From Thermosipho affectus (GTDB taxonomy: Bacteria > Thermotogota > Thermotogae > Thermotogales > Fervidobacteriaceae), in contig NZ_LBFC01000005.1 of assembly GCF_001990485.1 (NCBI RefSeq), forward strand, positions 1-64,000: a DNA stretch of 64,000 bases, in the 5' to 3' direction. The notes under the pieces are model-generated. The model made no database searches and was not told where the DNA came from. It saw only the letters and a program-made list of their open reading frames with translations. Of this stretch, positions 46,170-55,064 are shown piece after piece (within the stretch, counting starts at the first letter, position 1; each line of letters opens with the position of its first letter). The position numbers and the translations under genes were made by a program.

Positions 46170-46550
46170 TTGGATATCTTTTCAAGAATTAAACCTAATG
46201 TAAACACAAACGAACTTTCTACAGACACACTTGCGTATATTGGTGATGCAGTGTTTAATTTGTATGTTAAATTACACTATTTTAAAAAAACCTCTGTAAA
46301 AAAACTACACAAAAATACACAATCTGTAGTAAACAGAAATTATCAATCAATACTCCTTGACAAAATCCTTCCCCACCTAAGTGACGAAGAATTTTCCTAT
46401 GTAAAAAGAGGGATTAATAGCAAAGGTGCTGGAAAATACGGTAATGATCCCGCATATCGTAAAAGCACAGGTTTTGAAGTATTAATTGGCTTTCTTTATC
46501 TCAAAGATGAAGAAAGACTTTACAAATTACTTTCGGAGGTGTTAGAATGA
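46170..46550 (+). CDS. mrnC: Mini-ribonuclease 3 (MrnC)
   Basis: 126 residues from TTG 46170 after GGGGGAGAAAAC. It is an RNase III catalytic domain without the double-stranded RNA-binding domain: LSTDTLAYIGDAVFNLYVK carries the conserved aspartate, and KAL-like RGINSKGAGKYGNDPAYRKSTGFEVLIGFLYL the second acidic motif. It matures 23S rRNA in Firmicutes. A TGTTAGAAT extended -10 lies upstream (46140-46148). Its stop overlaps the next start. Confidence 0.92.
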   Translation: MDIFSRIKPNVNTNELSTDTLAYIGDAVFNLYVKLHYFKKTSVKKLHKNTQSVVNRNYQSILLDKILPHLSDEEFSYVKRGINSKGAGKYGNDPAYRKSTGFEVLIGFLYLKDEERLYKLLSEVLE

Positions 46551-48265
46551 GCCGCTCAATCATTATCGATGGTTCTGTTATTTACACCAATTACAGTCAA
46601 ATTATGGGACATAAAAAATTCGAGGCACTTTTAAAAGAATTCATTGAAATTCTCGTCGAAAAAAATAGTCCACTACTACAAGCCCTTTCCCCTTTTAAAT
46701 TTGGAGATGAGTATGATACAAAAAGAATAGCTGAATACTTTAATCTTCTTACTATGAGAAATTTAAAAGAATTATCCCATATTTTAAGTTACACTAATCC
46801 CGTACAATTGGAAAAATTTATAGAAGCGTTTTATACTTTCTGGCGCTCAAAACACAGATTTATGATTCGTAATGAAAAATATGTAAATGATTACAACAGA
46901 AGGGCAAGCGTAGAATATACTATGACAATGGTCGCTGATCAATTTAAGGCTGTTATTAAAAATTTATACCGGCAATTATTATCCAATATAACCAATGAAT
47001 TTCCCAAAGTTATGAGACAACTTCCAAGTGGAGCTCAAGCAATGTTTTTATACGACTATGTCAAATGTGAAAACTTCAATTTGAACTGGATGGAGAAAAT
47101 TCCCACAATTTGGGGAGCAATTTTTGACCCACCTGCAATATTCTACACGAAATCCAACAAAAGAAAGGGAATTATACCCGTAGTTGAAAAAAATATAATA
47201 GATAAAATTGAGTTATCTTCCAATGAATGGTTTAGAATACCGATATTTGTAGGAAAACTACTATTTTTTAACTTTGTTCACAAAGATTTTCTTGCTCACG
47301 GTGCAGGATTGGCAAATCTATTTGAAATTGCCTCCCCAAAAGATATCAAAAACAGAAAACCCGATGGCATAATTATTTTTGGAATTTCACCAGACAAAAT
47401 ACCAGATTACACAGACGAATGGAAAAATGCTGTAGTCTTCAAAGAAAAAAATCTATACGTTGGAGTTATCCCAAATTTAGATGAAAACGATTATTTTGGA
47501 TATATGAAAAAAACAACACTTACTGTTCACAACCTCATTATGATAGACAATGGAAAACTTCCAATACATGGTTCCATGGCAAAAATCACTCTAAAATCCG
47601 GGAAAAGTGCTGTTGCAATGTTCTTAGGAGACAGTGGAGCAGGAAAGAGTGAAACTTTAGAAGCACTAAATAGGTTAGATGAAGTAGCAGATGTAAATAT
47701 TATCATCGATGATATGGGAAGTCTAAGTATAGAAAACAACAAAGTCGTGGCATATGGAACTGAAACAGGAGCATTTGTAAGACTTGATGACCTTCCACCA
47801 GGTTATGCATACCACACTATGGACAGAAGTATATTTATGAATCCAGATAAAATAAATGCAAGAGTCATTGTTCCTTTTAACAATTACAAAGAAATAGTTA
47901 CACCAACAAAAATCGATTTCTTGTTTTATGCTAACAACTACACAGAAGTTAAAAATAACGAGGAAAGAATAAAATTTTTTGACTCGTATGAAGAAGCACT
48001 AAAAGTCTTTTCTGAAGGGAAAAGGATGGCAAAAGGCACAACCGCTGAAATTGGAATCACCACTTCTTATTTTTCAAATCCATTTGGTGCAATTCAGATG
48101 CGAGAAAAACATGAAAAGATAGCTGAGAAATTCTTTAAAAAACTATTTGAAACGGAGGTGAAAGTAGGTGAAATAAGGACGATGCTTGGGATAAAAGGAT
48201 ATGAAAAGAAAGGTACTATCCTTGCTGCAAAAGCATTACTAAAATTAATTGAAAAGAAGGGGTGA
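46547..48265 (+). CDS. PEPCK/HPr-kinase-like P-loop protein, function unknown
   Basis: 572 residues, start overlapping the mrnC stop. The C-terminal half carries a P-loop GDSGAGKSETLEAL (near residues 364-377) closest in form to HPr kinase (GDSGIGKSE), followed by IIIDDMGSL, GAFVRLDDL and GITTSYFSNPFGA, which recall PEP carboxykinase. The N-terminal 300 residues resemble nothing I can name; the segment KHRFMIRNEKYVND is basic. It could be a nucleotide-dependent kinase or an inactive homologue. The overlapping run mrnC-this-tldD-tldE suggests a shared role in RNA or peptide maturation, which is only a guess. Confidence 0.7.
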   Translation: MSRSIIIDGSVIYTNYSQIMGHKKFEALLKEFIEILVEKNSPLLQALSPFKFGDEYDTKRIAEYFNLLTMRNLKELSHILSYTNPVQLEKFIEAFYTFWRSKHRFMIRNEKYVNDYNRRASVEYTMTMVADQFKAVIKNLYRQLLSNITNEFPKVMRQLPSGAQAMFLYDYVKCENFNLNWMEKIPTIWGAIFDPPAIFYTKSNKRKGIIPVVEKNIIDKIELSSNEWFRIPIFVGKLLFFNFVHKDFLAHGAGLANLFEIASPKDIKNRKPDGIIIFGISPDKIPDYTDEWKNAVVFKEKNLYVGVIPNLDENDYFGYMKKTTLTVHNLIMIDNGKLPIHGSMAKITLKSGKSAVAMFLGDSGAGKSETLEALNRLDEVADVNIIIDDMGSLSIENNKVVAYGTETGAFVRLDDLPPGYAYHTMDRSIFMNPDKINARVIVPFNNYKEIVTPTKIDFLFYANNYTEVKNNEERIKFFDSYEEALKVFSEGKRMAKGTTAEIGITTSYFSNPFGAIQMREKHEKIAEKFFKKLFETEVKVGEIRTMLGIKGYEKKGTILAAKALLKLIEKKG

Positions 48266-48269
48266 AATA

Positions 48270-49658
48270 GTGTTAAGTAAAGATCTGATAAAAGACATTA
48301 TAGGCACAGTTTTAAAATACGGTGGTGACTTTGCAGAAGTATTTATTGAAAACAAATACGAAAACAGAATAGAACTTGCAGATGGTTTTATTCAAAAAGC
48401 AAATACAAATAACATTTCGGGAATAGGTATACGGGGGTTTTTGGGAAATAAAGCTATATACGCATACACAAACATCTTTGAAAGGGACAATCTTCTATCT
48501 GTAGCCAAAAGAGTTGGAGAGGCACTTTCCGAAACAAAAGTTTCCAACTTAAAGTTGGACTTTGATGACAAAAAAATAAAAAACAGACATCTAATACATT
48601 TTTATCCAATGGAAATTGATAAAACAGAAAAGGCTAAAATAATGAAAACGGCATACCATGCAGCCAAAAATTTCTCGAATTTAATAAAGCAAGTACTTGT
48701 TTGGTACTGGGAGTATGATCAAGAAATTTTAGTTGCAAATTCAGAAGGTACCTGGGCAGAAGATAGAAGGGTCAAAACAAGGTTAATGATAAACACCGTC
48801 GCAGAACATAATGGAAATATGGAGCGTGGATTTTATGGACCAGGGGCTGGTATGGGATTTGAATTTTTTAATACTATCGATGTAGAAGAAGCCGCAAAAA
48901 GAGCGGCAAGAATAGCCGTTAGAATGGTAGATGCCGAACCTGCACCAGCTGGGAAAATGCCTGTAGTTATCTCAAATGAATTCGGTGGAGTTATCTTCCA
49001 CGAAGCGGTAGGACATGCACTTGAAGCAACTTCTGTAGCAAAAGGTGCTTCAGTATTTGCTGGAAAGTTAGGACAAAAAGTTGCGGCAGAATGTGTATCT
49101 GCAGTTGATGATGCAACAATTCCAAATGGATGGGGTTCTGCAAATGTGGATGATGAGGGAACACCAACAAGAAGAAATCTTTTAATCGATAAAGGTATAC
49201 TTGTTGGATATCTAATAGATAAACTTGGAGCAAGAAGAATGAATATGGAAAGTACCGGTAGTGCTAGAAGACAAGACTATACATTTGCACCTACTTCAAG
49301 AATGAGCAACACATTTATACTCCCTGGAAAATACTATCCCGAAGAGATTATAGCTGCTACCGAGTATGGACTTTATGCGAAAACAATGGGAGGAGGCTCT
49401 GTAATGCCTGGTACAGGTGAGTTTAACTTTGCTGTAATGGAGGCCTATTTGATAGAAAATGGAAAAATTACAAAACCTGTGAAAGGTGCAACCCTTATTG
49501 GAAAAGGCTATGAAATTATACAAAAAATAGATATGGTAGGTAACGACATAGCAAGAGGTCAAGGGGTTTGTGGTTCAATATCCGGCGCTGTACCCGCAGA
49601 TGTGGGACAACCTACAATCAGAGTTTCAGAAATACTTGTCGGGGGGCGAAATAAATGA
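48270..49658 (+). CDS. tldD: Metalloprotease TldD
   Basis: 462 residues from GTG 48270, chosen for the AAGGGGTGA site at 48257-48265. The zinc motif HEAVGHALEA (HExxxH) is intact. Other blocks: GIGIRGFLGNKAIYAYTN, MGGGSVMPGTGEFNFAV and GICGSISGAVPADVGQP-like GVCGSISGAVPADVGQP. TldD/TldE heterodimers clip unfolded or modified peptides, as in microcin and CcdA processing. The tldE start overlaps its stop. Confidence 0.95.
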   Translation: MLSKDLIKDIIGTVLKYGGDFAEVFIENKYENRIELADGFIQKANTNNISGIGIRGFLGNKAIYAYTNIFERDNLLSVAKRVGEALSETKVSNLKLDFDDKKIKNRHLIHFYPMEIDKTEKAKIMKTAYHAAKNFSNLIKQVLVWYWEYDQEILVANSEGTWAEDRRVKTRLMINTVAEHNGNMERGFYGPGAGMGFEFFNTIDVEEAAKRAARIAVRMVDAEPAPAGKMPVVISNEFGGVIFHEAVGHALEATSVAKGASVFAGKLGQKVAAECVSAVDDATIPNGWGSANVDDEGTPTRRNLLIDKGILVGYLIDKLGARRMNMESTGSARRQDYTFAPTSRMSNTFILPGKYYPEEIIAATEYGLYAKTMGGGSVMPGTGEFNFAVMEAYLIENGKITKPVKGATLIGKGYEIIQKIDMVGNDIARGQGVCGSISGAVPADVGQPTIRVSEILVGGRNK

Positions 49659-50962
49659 ATTTAAAAGAATTTAAAGATAAACTTTTTGCGCTTGCAAAGA
49701 AAAATGGTTTCGAAGCACAAGTAGAATTTTCTGAAAAAATGGAATTTATGGTTTCATATGCAAACGATGATATTGATCAGTATAAAGATGCATCAAATTC
49801 TAGAGTAACTATAAAAATACTAAAAGATGGAAAGATAGGAAAGAGCTTTTCCGAAAGATTTGACGATCCAGAAGCTTTATTCAACGAAGCACTTTCTAAT
49901 TGGAAAATAACAGATACAGAAGATGAAAATTTCTTTTACGATGGAAAAGGAAAATACCTTGAAATGAAAACTTATGATGGAAATTTCGAAAAAACTCCTG
50001 TTAAGGAAAAACTTGACTTTGTAAAAAAACTTTACAACAGCGCAAAATGTGATGAAAGAATTGTAACAGTACCAAATGCCGTATTTCAAAATTTAAAAAT
50101 TTCAAAGTCAATTTCAAATACTCTTGGATTAGATATTTCATCCACAATGGATGGTGGATTTTCATATGCTATATCAATATCAAAAGATGATAACACACAT
50201 TCTGGATTTTGGTTTGAAATAGGCAAAAGATTTGAAGATTTATCTCCAGAACAAATTGGTAAAAAAGCTTGTAAAGAAGCTTTAAGCCTTTTAGGGGCAA
50301 AACCTGTAAAATCTGGCAAATATAGAGTAATAATCAGAAATACCGCATTTGAAGAGCTTTTAGGACTTTTAAAGAGTATGATTTCCGCCGAAAATGTCCA
50401 AAAAAATATATCTCCACTAAAGGGAAAAATAAATGAAAAGATTGGAAACACTATTTTAAACATTAAAGATCTGCCATATGTTGAAGGAAGTATAAATAAC
50501 AGACCATTTGATGATGAAGGTGTTCCAACAAAAGAAACAGTTATAATTGAAAATGGTGTTTTAAAAAGCTACCTATACGATTTAAAAACTGCAAAAAAGG
50601 ATAACGTTGAATCTACTGGAAATAGTTTAAATGGATCAATTGAACCAATAAATTTGGTAATAGAAAGTGGTAATTATTCATTTAATGAACTTGTAAACAA
50701 ACTAGATAACGGCATTATAATAATCAGCATTGATGGTATGCATTCAGGTGCAAATCCCGTGTCCGGAAATTTCTCATTAGGTGCAAGAGGATACAAAGTT
50801 GAAAACGGAGAAATTGTACATGCAGTTGAACAAATCACTATATCTGGTAACTTCATAGATTTACTAAATAAAATTGAAAGTGTGGGAAACGATTCTAAAG
50901 ATTTTGGTGGTGTAATAACCCCCAGTATCTTAATTAGTGAACTCGATATTGCAGGAGAATAA
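49655..50962 (+). CDS. TldE/PmbA, partner of TldD
   Basis: 435 residues. A catalytically silent relative of TldD: it has YANDDIDQYKDASNSRVTIKI, RGYKVENGEIVHAVEQITISGNF and NPVSGNFSLGARG, but no HExxxH. It forms the complex with TldD. Its ATG overlaps the tldD stop, and a strong terminator follows. Confidence 0.93.
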   Translation: MNLKEFKDKLFALAKKNGFEAQVEFSEKMEFMVSYANDDIDQYKDASNSRVTIKILKDGKIGKSFSERFDDPEALFNEALSNWKITDTEDENFFYDGKGKYLEMKTYDGNFEKTPVKEKLDFVKKLYNSAKCDERIVTVPNAVFQNLKISKSISNTLGLDISSTMDGGFSYAISISKDDNTHSGFWFEIGKRFEDLSPEQIGKKACKEALSLLGAKPVKSGKYRVIIRNTAFEELLGLLKSMISAENVQKNISPLKGKINEKIGNTILNIKDLPYVEGSINNRPFDDEGVPTKETVIIENGVLKSYLYDLKTAKKDNVESTGNSLNGSIEPINLVIESGNYSFNELVNKLDNGIIIISIDGMHSGANPVSGNFSLGARGYKVENGEIVHAVEQITISGNFIDLLNKIESVGNDSKDFGGVITPSILISELDIAGE

Positions 50963-50963
50963 G

Positions 50964-50990
50964 GTCCACGACAAAGTCGTGGACTTTTTT
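50964..50990 (+). terminator. Terminator of the mrnC-tldE operon
   Basis: A perfect 9-bp GC-rich stem (50964-50972 with 50976-50984), three-base loop and T6, directly after the tldE stop. Confidence 0.92.
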
Positions 50991-51049
50991 ATTTACAAAA
51001 CTTAAGTTTTAGATTAAAATAGGTATAGCAACCACAAGGGGGGAAAGTT

Positions 51050-52117
51050 GTGAAATTTCCCAGGTTAGTTATTAGTTTAAAAAAAATAGAAGAAAATGCA
51101 AAAAAAGTATTAGACATGTTAAACAAACACAATATAGAACTTGTCGCTGTTACGAAATTGGTATTGGGTGATCCAAAAATTGCTAAAACACTTAAAGATG
51201 TGGGAATCCAAAAAATTGGTGAATCAAGACTTGATAATATTGAAAAAATGATCAAAAACAAAATTTCAGGTCCATTTCAACTTCTTAGAATACCTATGCT
51301 TTCAGAACTTGATAAAGCAGTCCTTTTGGTTGATGAAATATTAATTTCCGATGAAACAACTGCATTAAAAATTGATGAAATAGCACAAAAATATGATAAA
51401 AATATTGAATTGATATACATGATAGATGTGGGAGATTTAAGAGAAGGTGTATGGTTTGAAAATGCATGTAAAACAATTGAAAATATAGCCAAAAAGCTTA
51501 AAATGGCAAAATTAAGTGGCATTGGAACAAATGTAGGATGTTTTGGTGGTATACTCCCAACAAAAGATAATTTAAACACACTTGTTGGAATTAAAAAATA
51601 TTTAGATGATAAATTAAACACTAATTTAAAAATTTCCGGCGGAAGTACTGTAACACTAAAATTAATTGAAAGTGGAGAACTTCCCGAAAAAATCAATCAA
51701 TTTAGAATTGGAGAAGGTATCTTACTTGGAACAGATGCAACCGGTCATAGAGATATCCCCTATTTATCTCAAAACACGGTCATATTAGAAGCAGAAGTAA
51801 TTGAAGTTGATTACAAACCATCTGTACCAGTAGGGAAAATAGGAAGAGATTCAATGGGAAGAATTCCAGAATTTGAAGACAAGGGATGGCGAAAAAGAAT
51901 TATTCTTGCAATAGGAGAACAAGATATAGATCCAAATGGATTAAAACCTTTCGACAAAAGACTTGAAGTTTTGCACGCCTCAAGTGATCACACAATAATA
52001 GATTACACCGAATCTGAAGTGAATTATAAAATTGGAGATATATTAAAATTCAAATTATCATATGGAGCAGCACTACGTGCATTTACAAGCCCTTTTGTAA
52101 AAAAAATATACCAATAA
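51050..52117 (+). CDS. Alanine/ornithine-type PLP racemase
   Basis: 355 residues from GTG 51050 after GGGGGGAAAGTT. Fold-type III PLP enzyme: the lysine is in LVAVTKLVLGDP, with IDVGDLREGVW, GIGTNVGCFGG, SGGSTVTLKL and GEGILLGTD following the ornithine racemase (Orr) pattern rather than the classical Alr. In Thermotoga, whose peptidoglycan contains D-lysine, an enzyme of this group has been proposed to racemise lysine; the same role is reasonable here but not shown. It is a single gene between two terminators. Confidence 0.85.
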   Translation: MKFPRLVISLKKIEENAKKVLDMLNKHNIELVAVTKLVLGDPKIAKTLKDVGIQKIGESRLDNIEKMIKNKISGPFQLLRIPMLSELDKAVLLVDEILISDETTALKIDEIAQKYDKNIELIYMIDVGDLREGVWFENACKTIENIAKKLKMAKLSGIGTNVGCFGGILPTKDNLNTLVGIKKYLDDKLNTNLKISGGSTVTLKLIESGELPEKINQFRIGEGILLGTDATGHRDIPYLSQNTVILEAEVIEVDYKPSVPVGKIGRDSMGRIPEFEDKGWRKRIILAIGEQDIDPNGLKPFDKRLEVLHASSDHTIIDYTESEVNYKIGDILKFKLSYGAALRAFTSPFVKKIYQ

Positions 52118-52146
52118 AAAAACTCTCTGGCCAACAGAGAGGTTTA
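52115..52146. terminator. Bidirectional terminator between racemase and recombinase-like genes
   Basis: CTCTCTG (52123-52129) with CAGAGAG (52135-52141), five-base loop, A-run on one side and TTT on the other, between convergent genes. Confidence 0.7.
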
Positions 52147-53244
52147 TATTTCGTCTAATTCCAAAAATGCAACCCTTAATTTTCCAACCAAAAATATGAA
52201 AAAGTTCTCCTTATTTCTCCTTTTTACCTCATAACCTAAGTTTTCTATAAATTCTTGCCACTTATCAAGATTTCTAACTAAAAACAATGTATTTAATCTT
52301 GAAAATTTTTCTCCTCTTTTAATATAAGCTGTTCTGGAAACTATATAGGCACTCCCAACTTTTCTTACGGGAATGGATAATTTATTAAAAAATTCCAAAA
52401 CAGGATTTAAGTTATCCACCACCTCAATAGAAAGGATAGTTCTTAGATCACCACTTTCTGATATGTAGCGTGCTATATCCTCAATTGTTTTAGTAGAACT
52501 ATATTTAAATAAATCCATAACATATGGCAAGGAAGGTTGTGCTATTACTTGCCTTGCAACTGCAACGTTTCTAAGTATTTCCACAGAAAGAGGTTTTTTC
52601 AATCTTAAATCTACCTTTTTCTGAAGACCTCTTAACATTAAAGCAAGATAAGAGGGTTTAACAGGTAAACCTTCCGATGTTGAAATCAAATATTCATCCT
52701 TTCCCTCATACTTTTTTAACCATTTATCAATAGGTGGGACAATCTCAACAACAAAATTCCCATTTTCCAAATAAATCTCATTTCCTTTAATATCCGTACC
52801 CTTTAATTTTACAATCTCACCGGATTTTAACCCTAGTAAACCTGCAAGTCCAACTAGCAAAACATACTTTTCATTACCTTTTTTTGCCATCTTCTCTGCT
52901 TCTTTATACAATTTCCAAAAATCCAAATAATTTATCATCTCATATTCTGCTTTCTTATAAGGCACTTTCAAATCTTCAACTACTTCGGAATAAACAAGCG
53001 GGTAAAATCTTTGCAAAAAAGATCTCAATGGCACAAAATACTGTCTCCAAGCCGTCGGTTTATAACTTTCCTTTATTTTCTTTAACCACTTCTTTACAGA
53101 ATCTGTATTTACATTCCCCTCAACAAATTCCAGAAAAGATTCGACCATTGTCATATAATTTCTTTTCGTACTTTCAGATATATTTTGTTTTTCTATGTAT
53201 TCTATAAATTTATCAAGTTCATATTTTACTTTCAATTCTGGCAC
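52144..53244 (-). CDS. Tyrosine-recombinase-like protein with eroded active site
   Basis: 366 residues. The N-terminal 90 residues form a core-binding domain (FIEYIEKQNISESTKRNYMTMVESFLEFVEG). The catalytic domain is recognisable but changed: the first Arg (GLRxSE) is Lys in GLKSGEIVKL, the HxLRH box reads SVEILRNVAV, the GHxS box reads KYSSTKTIEDIARY. Only one Arg and possibly the Tyr remain. About 100 extra residues follow with an SRTAYIKRGEKF stretch. It may be a DNA-binding protein that no longer recombines. No att-like repeats or phage genes are near. Confidence 0.75.
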   Translation of the reverse strand: MPELKVKYELDKFIEYIEKQNISESTKRNYMTMVESFLEFVEGNVNTDSVKKWLKKIKESYKPTAWRQYFVPLRSFLQRFYPLVYSEVVEDLKVPYKKAEYEMINYLDFWKLYKEAEKMAKKGNEKYVLLVGLAGLLGLKSGEIVKLKGTDIKGNEIYLENGNFVVEIVPPIDKWLKKYEGKDEYLISTSEGLPVKPSYLALMLRGLQKKVDLRLKKPLSVEILRNVAVARQVIAQPSLPYVMDLFKYSSTKTIEDIARYISESGDLRTILSIEVVDNLNPVLEFFNKLSIPVRKVGSAYIVSRTAYIKRGEKFSRLNTLFLVRNLDKWQEFIENLGYEVKRRNKENFFIFLVGKLRVAFLELDEI

Positions 53245-53358
53245 CTCCAGAAAAATTTATTAACATTTTGATTATATCATATCAATATTGCGAAATTATT
53301 ATGTTTTATTTTTCAAAAGTTACAATTCGCTTTGCTAATCTTTCTCTAAGGTAACATT

Positions 53359-54363
53359 TTAGTAAATAAAACATGCATCACCCAACGAAAAAAATCTATA
53401 TTTCATTTTTACAGCAATATTATACGCATCTAAAATGAACTCTCTACCTGCAAATGCGGAAACAAGCATAAGTAAAGTAGACTTTGGTAAATGAAAATTT
53501 GTAATTATAGCATCTGTTAATTTAAATTCAAATGGCGGATATATGAAAATATCGGTTTTACCATGATAACTTTCTTTTTTATCCAACCTTGCAATAGTTT
53601 CTAGGGTCCTAACACTAGTTGTTCCAACTGCAATAATTCTTCCGCCGTTTTTTCTGGTATCGTTAATCTTTTTCACGGTTTCCTTTGGTACGTAATACCT
53701 TTCAGAATGCATCTTATGCTCTCTAACATCCTCAACTTTAACAGGTCTAAAAGTTCCCAACCCAACATGTAAAACTAAATCCGCAAACTCTACTCCGTTT
53801 TCTTTTATCTTTTCTAAAAGTTCATCGGTAAAATGAAGTCCAGCAGTTGGTGCAGCTACGGAACCTTTTTCTCTTGAGTATATTGTCTGATATCTCTCAA
53901 ATGGAATTTGATTTTTTATATATGGAGGTAAAGGTGCCATTCCTAATCTGAATAAATCATCATCTGAAAAATTGAACTCTAATATCCTTGCACCCTCTTG
54001 TGCCCAATCTTTACATATGCAATATCGATCATCATCAAAATATATTTTTGTTCCTTTTTTTACTTTACTTCCCGGTTTAACCAGTGCTTCCCAAACACCT
54101 TCTGAAATTTTTTCAAGTAACAAGATTTCTATTTTTGCACCGGTAGCCTTTTTTCCATAAAGTCTTGCTGGAATTACTTTTGTAACATTTCTTACAAGTA
54201 AATCCCCTTCTTTTAAATATTCAATAATATCTCTAAATATCTTATGCTCAATTTCTCTTGTCCTTCTATTTAAAACCATAAGTCTTGATGAATCTCTAGG
54301 TTCTACAGGTGATTGGGCTATTAATTCTTCAGGCAAAAAGTAATCAAAATTACTTACATTCAA
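53359..54363 (-). CDS. queA: S-adenosylmethionine:tRNA ribosyltransferase-isomerase (QueA)
   Basis: 334 residues. It starts at once with the family sequence FDYFLPEELIAQSPVEPRDSSRLMV; then GSKVKKGTKI, PLPPYI, YQTIYSREKGSVAAPTAGLHFT, LHVGLGTFRPV and TNFHLPKSTLLMLVSAFAG. It makes epoxyqueuosine in tRNA, the penultimate step of queuosine synthesis. A GGGAGGGG site precedes the start. Confidence 0.96.
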   Translation of the reverse strand: MNVSNFDYFLPEELIAQSPVEPRDSSRLMVLNRRTREIEHKIFRDIIEYLKEGDLLVRNVTKVIPARLYGKKATGAKIEILLLEKISEGVWEALVKPGSKVKKGTKIYFDDDRYCICKDWAQEGARILEFNFSDDDLFRLGMAPLPPYIKNQIPFERYQTIYSREKGSVAAPTAGLHFTDELLEKIKENGVEFADLVLHVGLGTFRPVKVEDVREHKMHSERYYVPKETVKKINDTRKNGGRIIAVGTTSVRTLETIARLDKKESYHGKTDIFIYPPFEFKLTDAIITNFHLPKSTLLMLVSAFAGREFILDAYNIAVKMKYRFFSLGDACFIY

Positions 54364-54386
54364 CTAAATCCCCTCCCAGTAAAAGT

Positions 54387-54411
54387 ATGGGGAGGTTTTA
54401 AACCTCCCCAT
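54387..54411 (-). terminator. Hairpin between rpsO and queA
   Basis: A perfect 12-bp stem (54387-54398 with 54400-54411) with a one-base centre; on the minus strand it is followed only by ACTTTTACTGG. Its CCTCCCC arm could also pair with the queA ribosome binding site GGGAGGGG just downstream, so it may attenuate rather than fully terminate. Confidence 0.65.
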
Positions 54412-54420
54412 CTTTAACTA

Positions 54421-54675
54421 TTATTTTCTCAAACCTAATTTGTGAATTACCTCTTTGTATGCTTCCGGATTCTTATTTCTTAAATATTTTAATATCTTTC
54501 TTCTTCTTCCAACTAACTTCATAAGTCCTCTTCTTGAATGATAATCTTTGGGATGTTTCTTCAAATGTTCAGTTAAATGTTTGATCCTTGCAGTTAATAA
54601 TGCTACCTGAACCTCTGCGCTACCAGTATCTCCTTCATGGATTTGAAATTCCTTAATGATCTCCTCTTTGTTCAT
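54421..54675 (-). CDS. rpsO: 30S ribosomal protein S15
   Basis: 84 residues. [56 protein letters not shown] is a standard S15 sequence. It binds the 16S central-domain three-way junction and in many bacteria represses its own mRNA. The 65-base leader carries two similar hairpins. Confidence 0.97.
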   Translation of the reverse strand: MNKEEIIKEFQIHEGDTGSAEVQVALLTARIKHLTEHLKKHPKDYHSRRGLMKLVGRRRKILKYLRNKNPEAYKEVIHKLGLRK

Positions 54676-54698
54676 ATCTTACACCTCCACAACTTATT

Positions 54699-54739
54699 CC
54701 CGCTACCAAGTAGGGGCATCACCCTCAACCGAGTAGGGG
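54699..54739 (-). promoter_or_regulatory. Structured leader of rpsO with two similar hairpins
   Basis: On the minus strand, two 18-base units, 54722-54739 (CCCCTACTCGGTTGAGGG) and 54699-54716 (CCCCTACTTGGTAGCGGG), agree at 14 of 18 positions, are separated by five bases, and can each fold into a small CCC/GGG stem. The predicted transcript begins at about 54741, so the leader is essentially these two units plus the ribosome binding site. Confidence 0.55.
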
Positions 54740-54747
54740 TCACATAT

Positions 54748-54776
54748 ATGATAACTTAAAAAGTTCGTTAAGTCAA
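54748..54776 (-). promoter_or_regulatory. Promoter of rpsO
   Basis: Minus strand TTGACT (54771-54776), 17-base spacer, TATCAT (54748-54753). Confidence 0.75.
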
Positions 54777-55019
54777 TAGCTTCAAAGATTTTTTTAATAG
54801 ATTTCAAGTTGTACAGCGACACAATTTTGATATTTTAAATAATTATTTCCATTATTTGGTATATGAATTACAAAATTACATAATATTAGTTAAATATACA
54901 CATGTTTTATCAATGCCATTTCCCTAAAAATATTATAAATAAATGAAAGTTTAAACACCAAACTTTTCAAGTACTTCTTCAAACAAATAATTGATCTTCC
55001 AGGGGAACTAATAATTTTA
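54777..55019. other. AT-rich intergenic region upstream of cas6
   Basis: No gene, array or repeat is visible between the rpsO promoter and the cas6 promoter; the sequence is AT-rich with a few scattered A/T inverted repeats. Confidence 0.6.
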
Positions 55020-55028
55020 TGGTATATT
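55020..55028 (+). promoter_or_regulatory. Extended -10 promoter of cas6-WYL
   Basis: TG-G-TATATT (55020-55028), 36 bases upstream of the cas6 ATG. No consensus -35 element is present. Confidence 0.55.
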
Positions 55029-55064
55029 ATTCATGAAAGATACTTTAATATAGGAGGAAGAAAT

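Noticed and set aside
52144-53244. An integrated phage or genomic island marked by an integrase
   Set aside because: The recombinase-like protein lacks most catalytic residues, neighbours are housekeeping genes, there is no adjacent tRNA and no flanking direct repeats.
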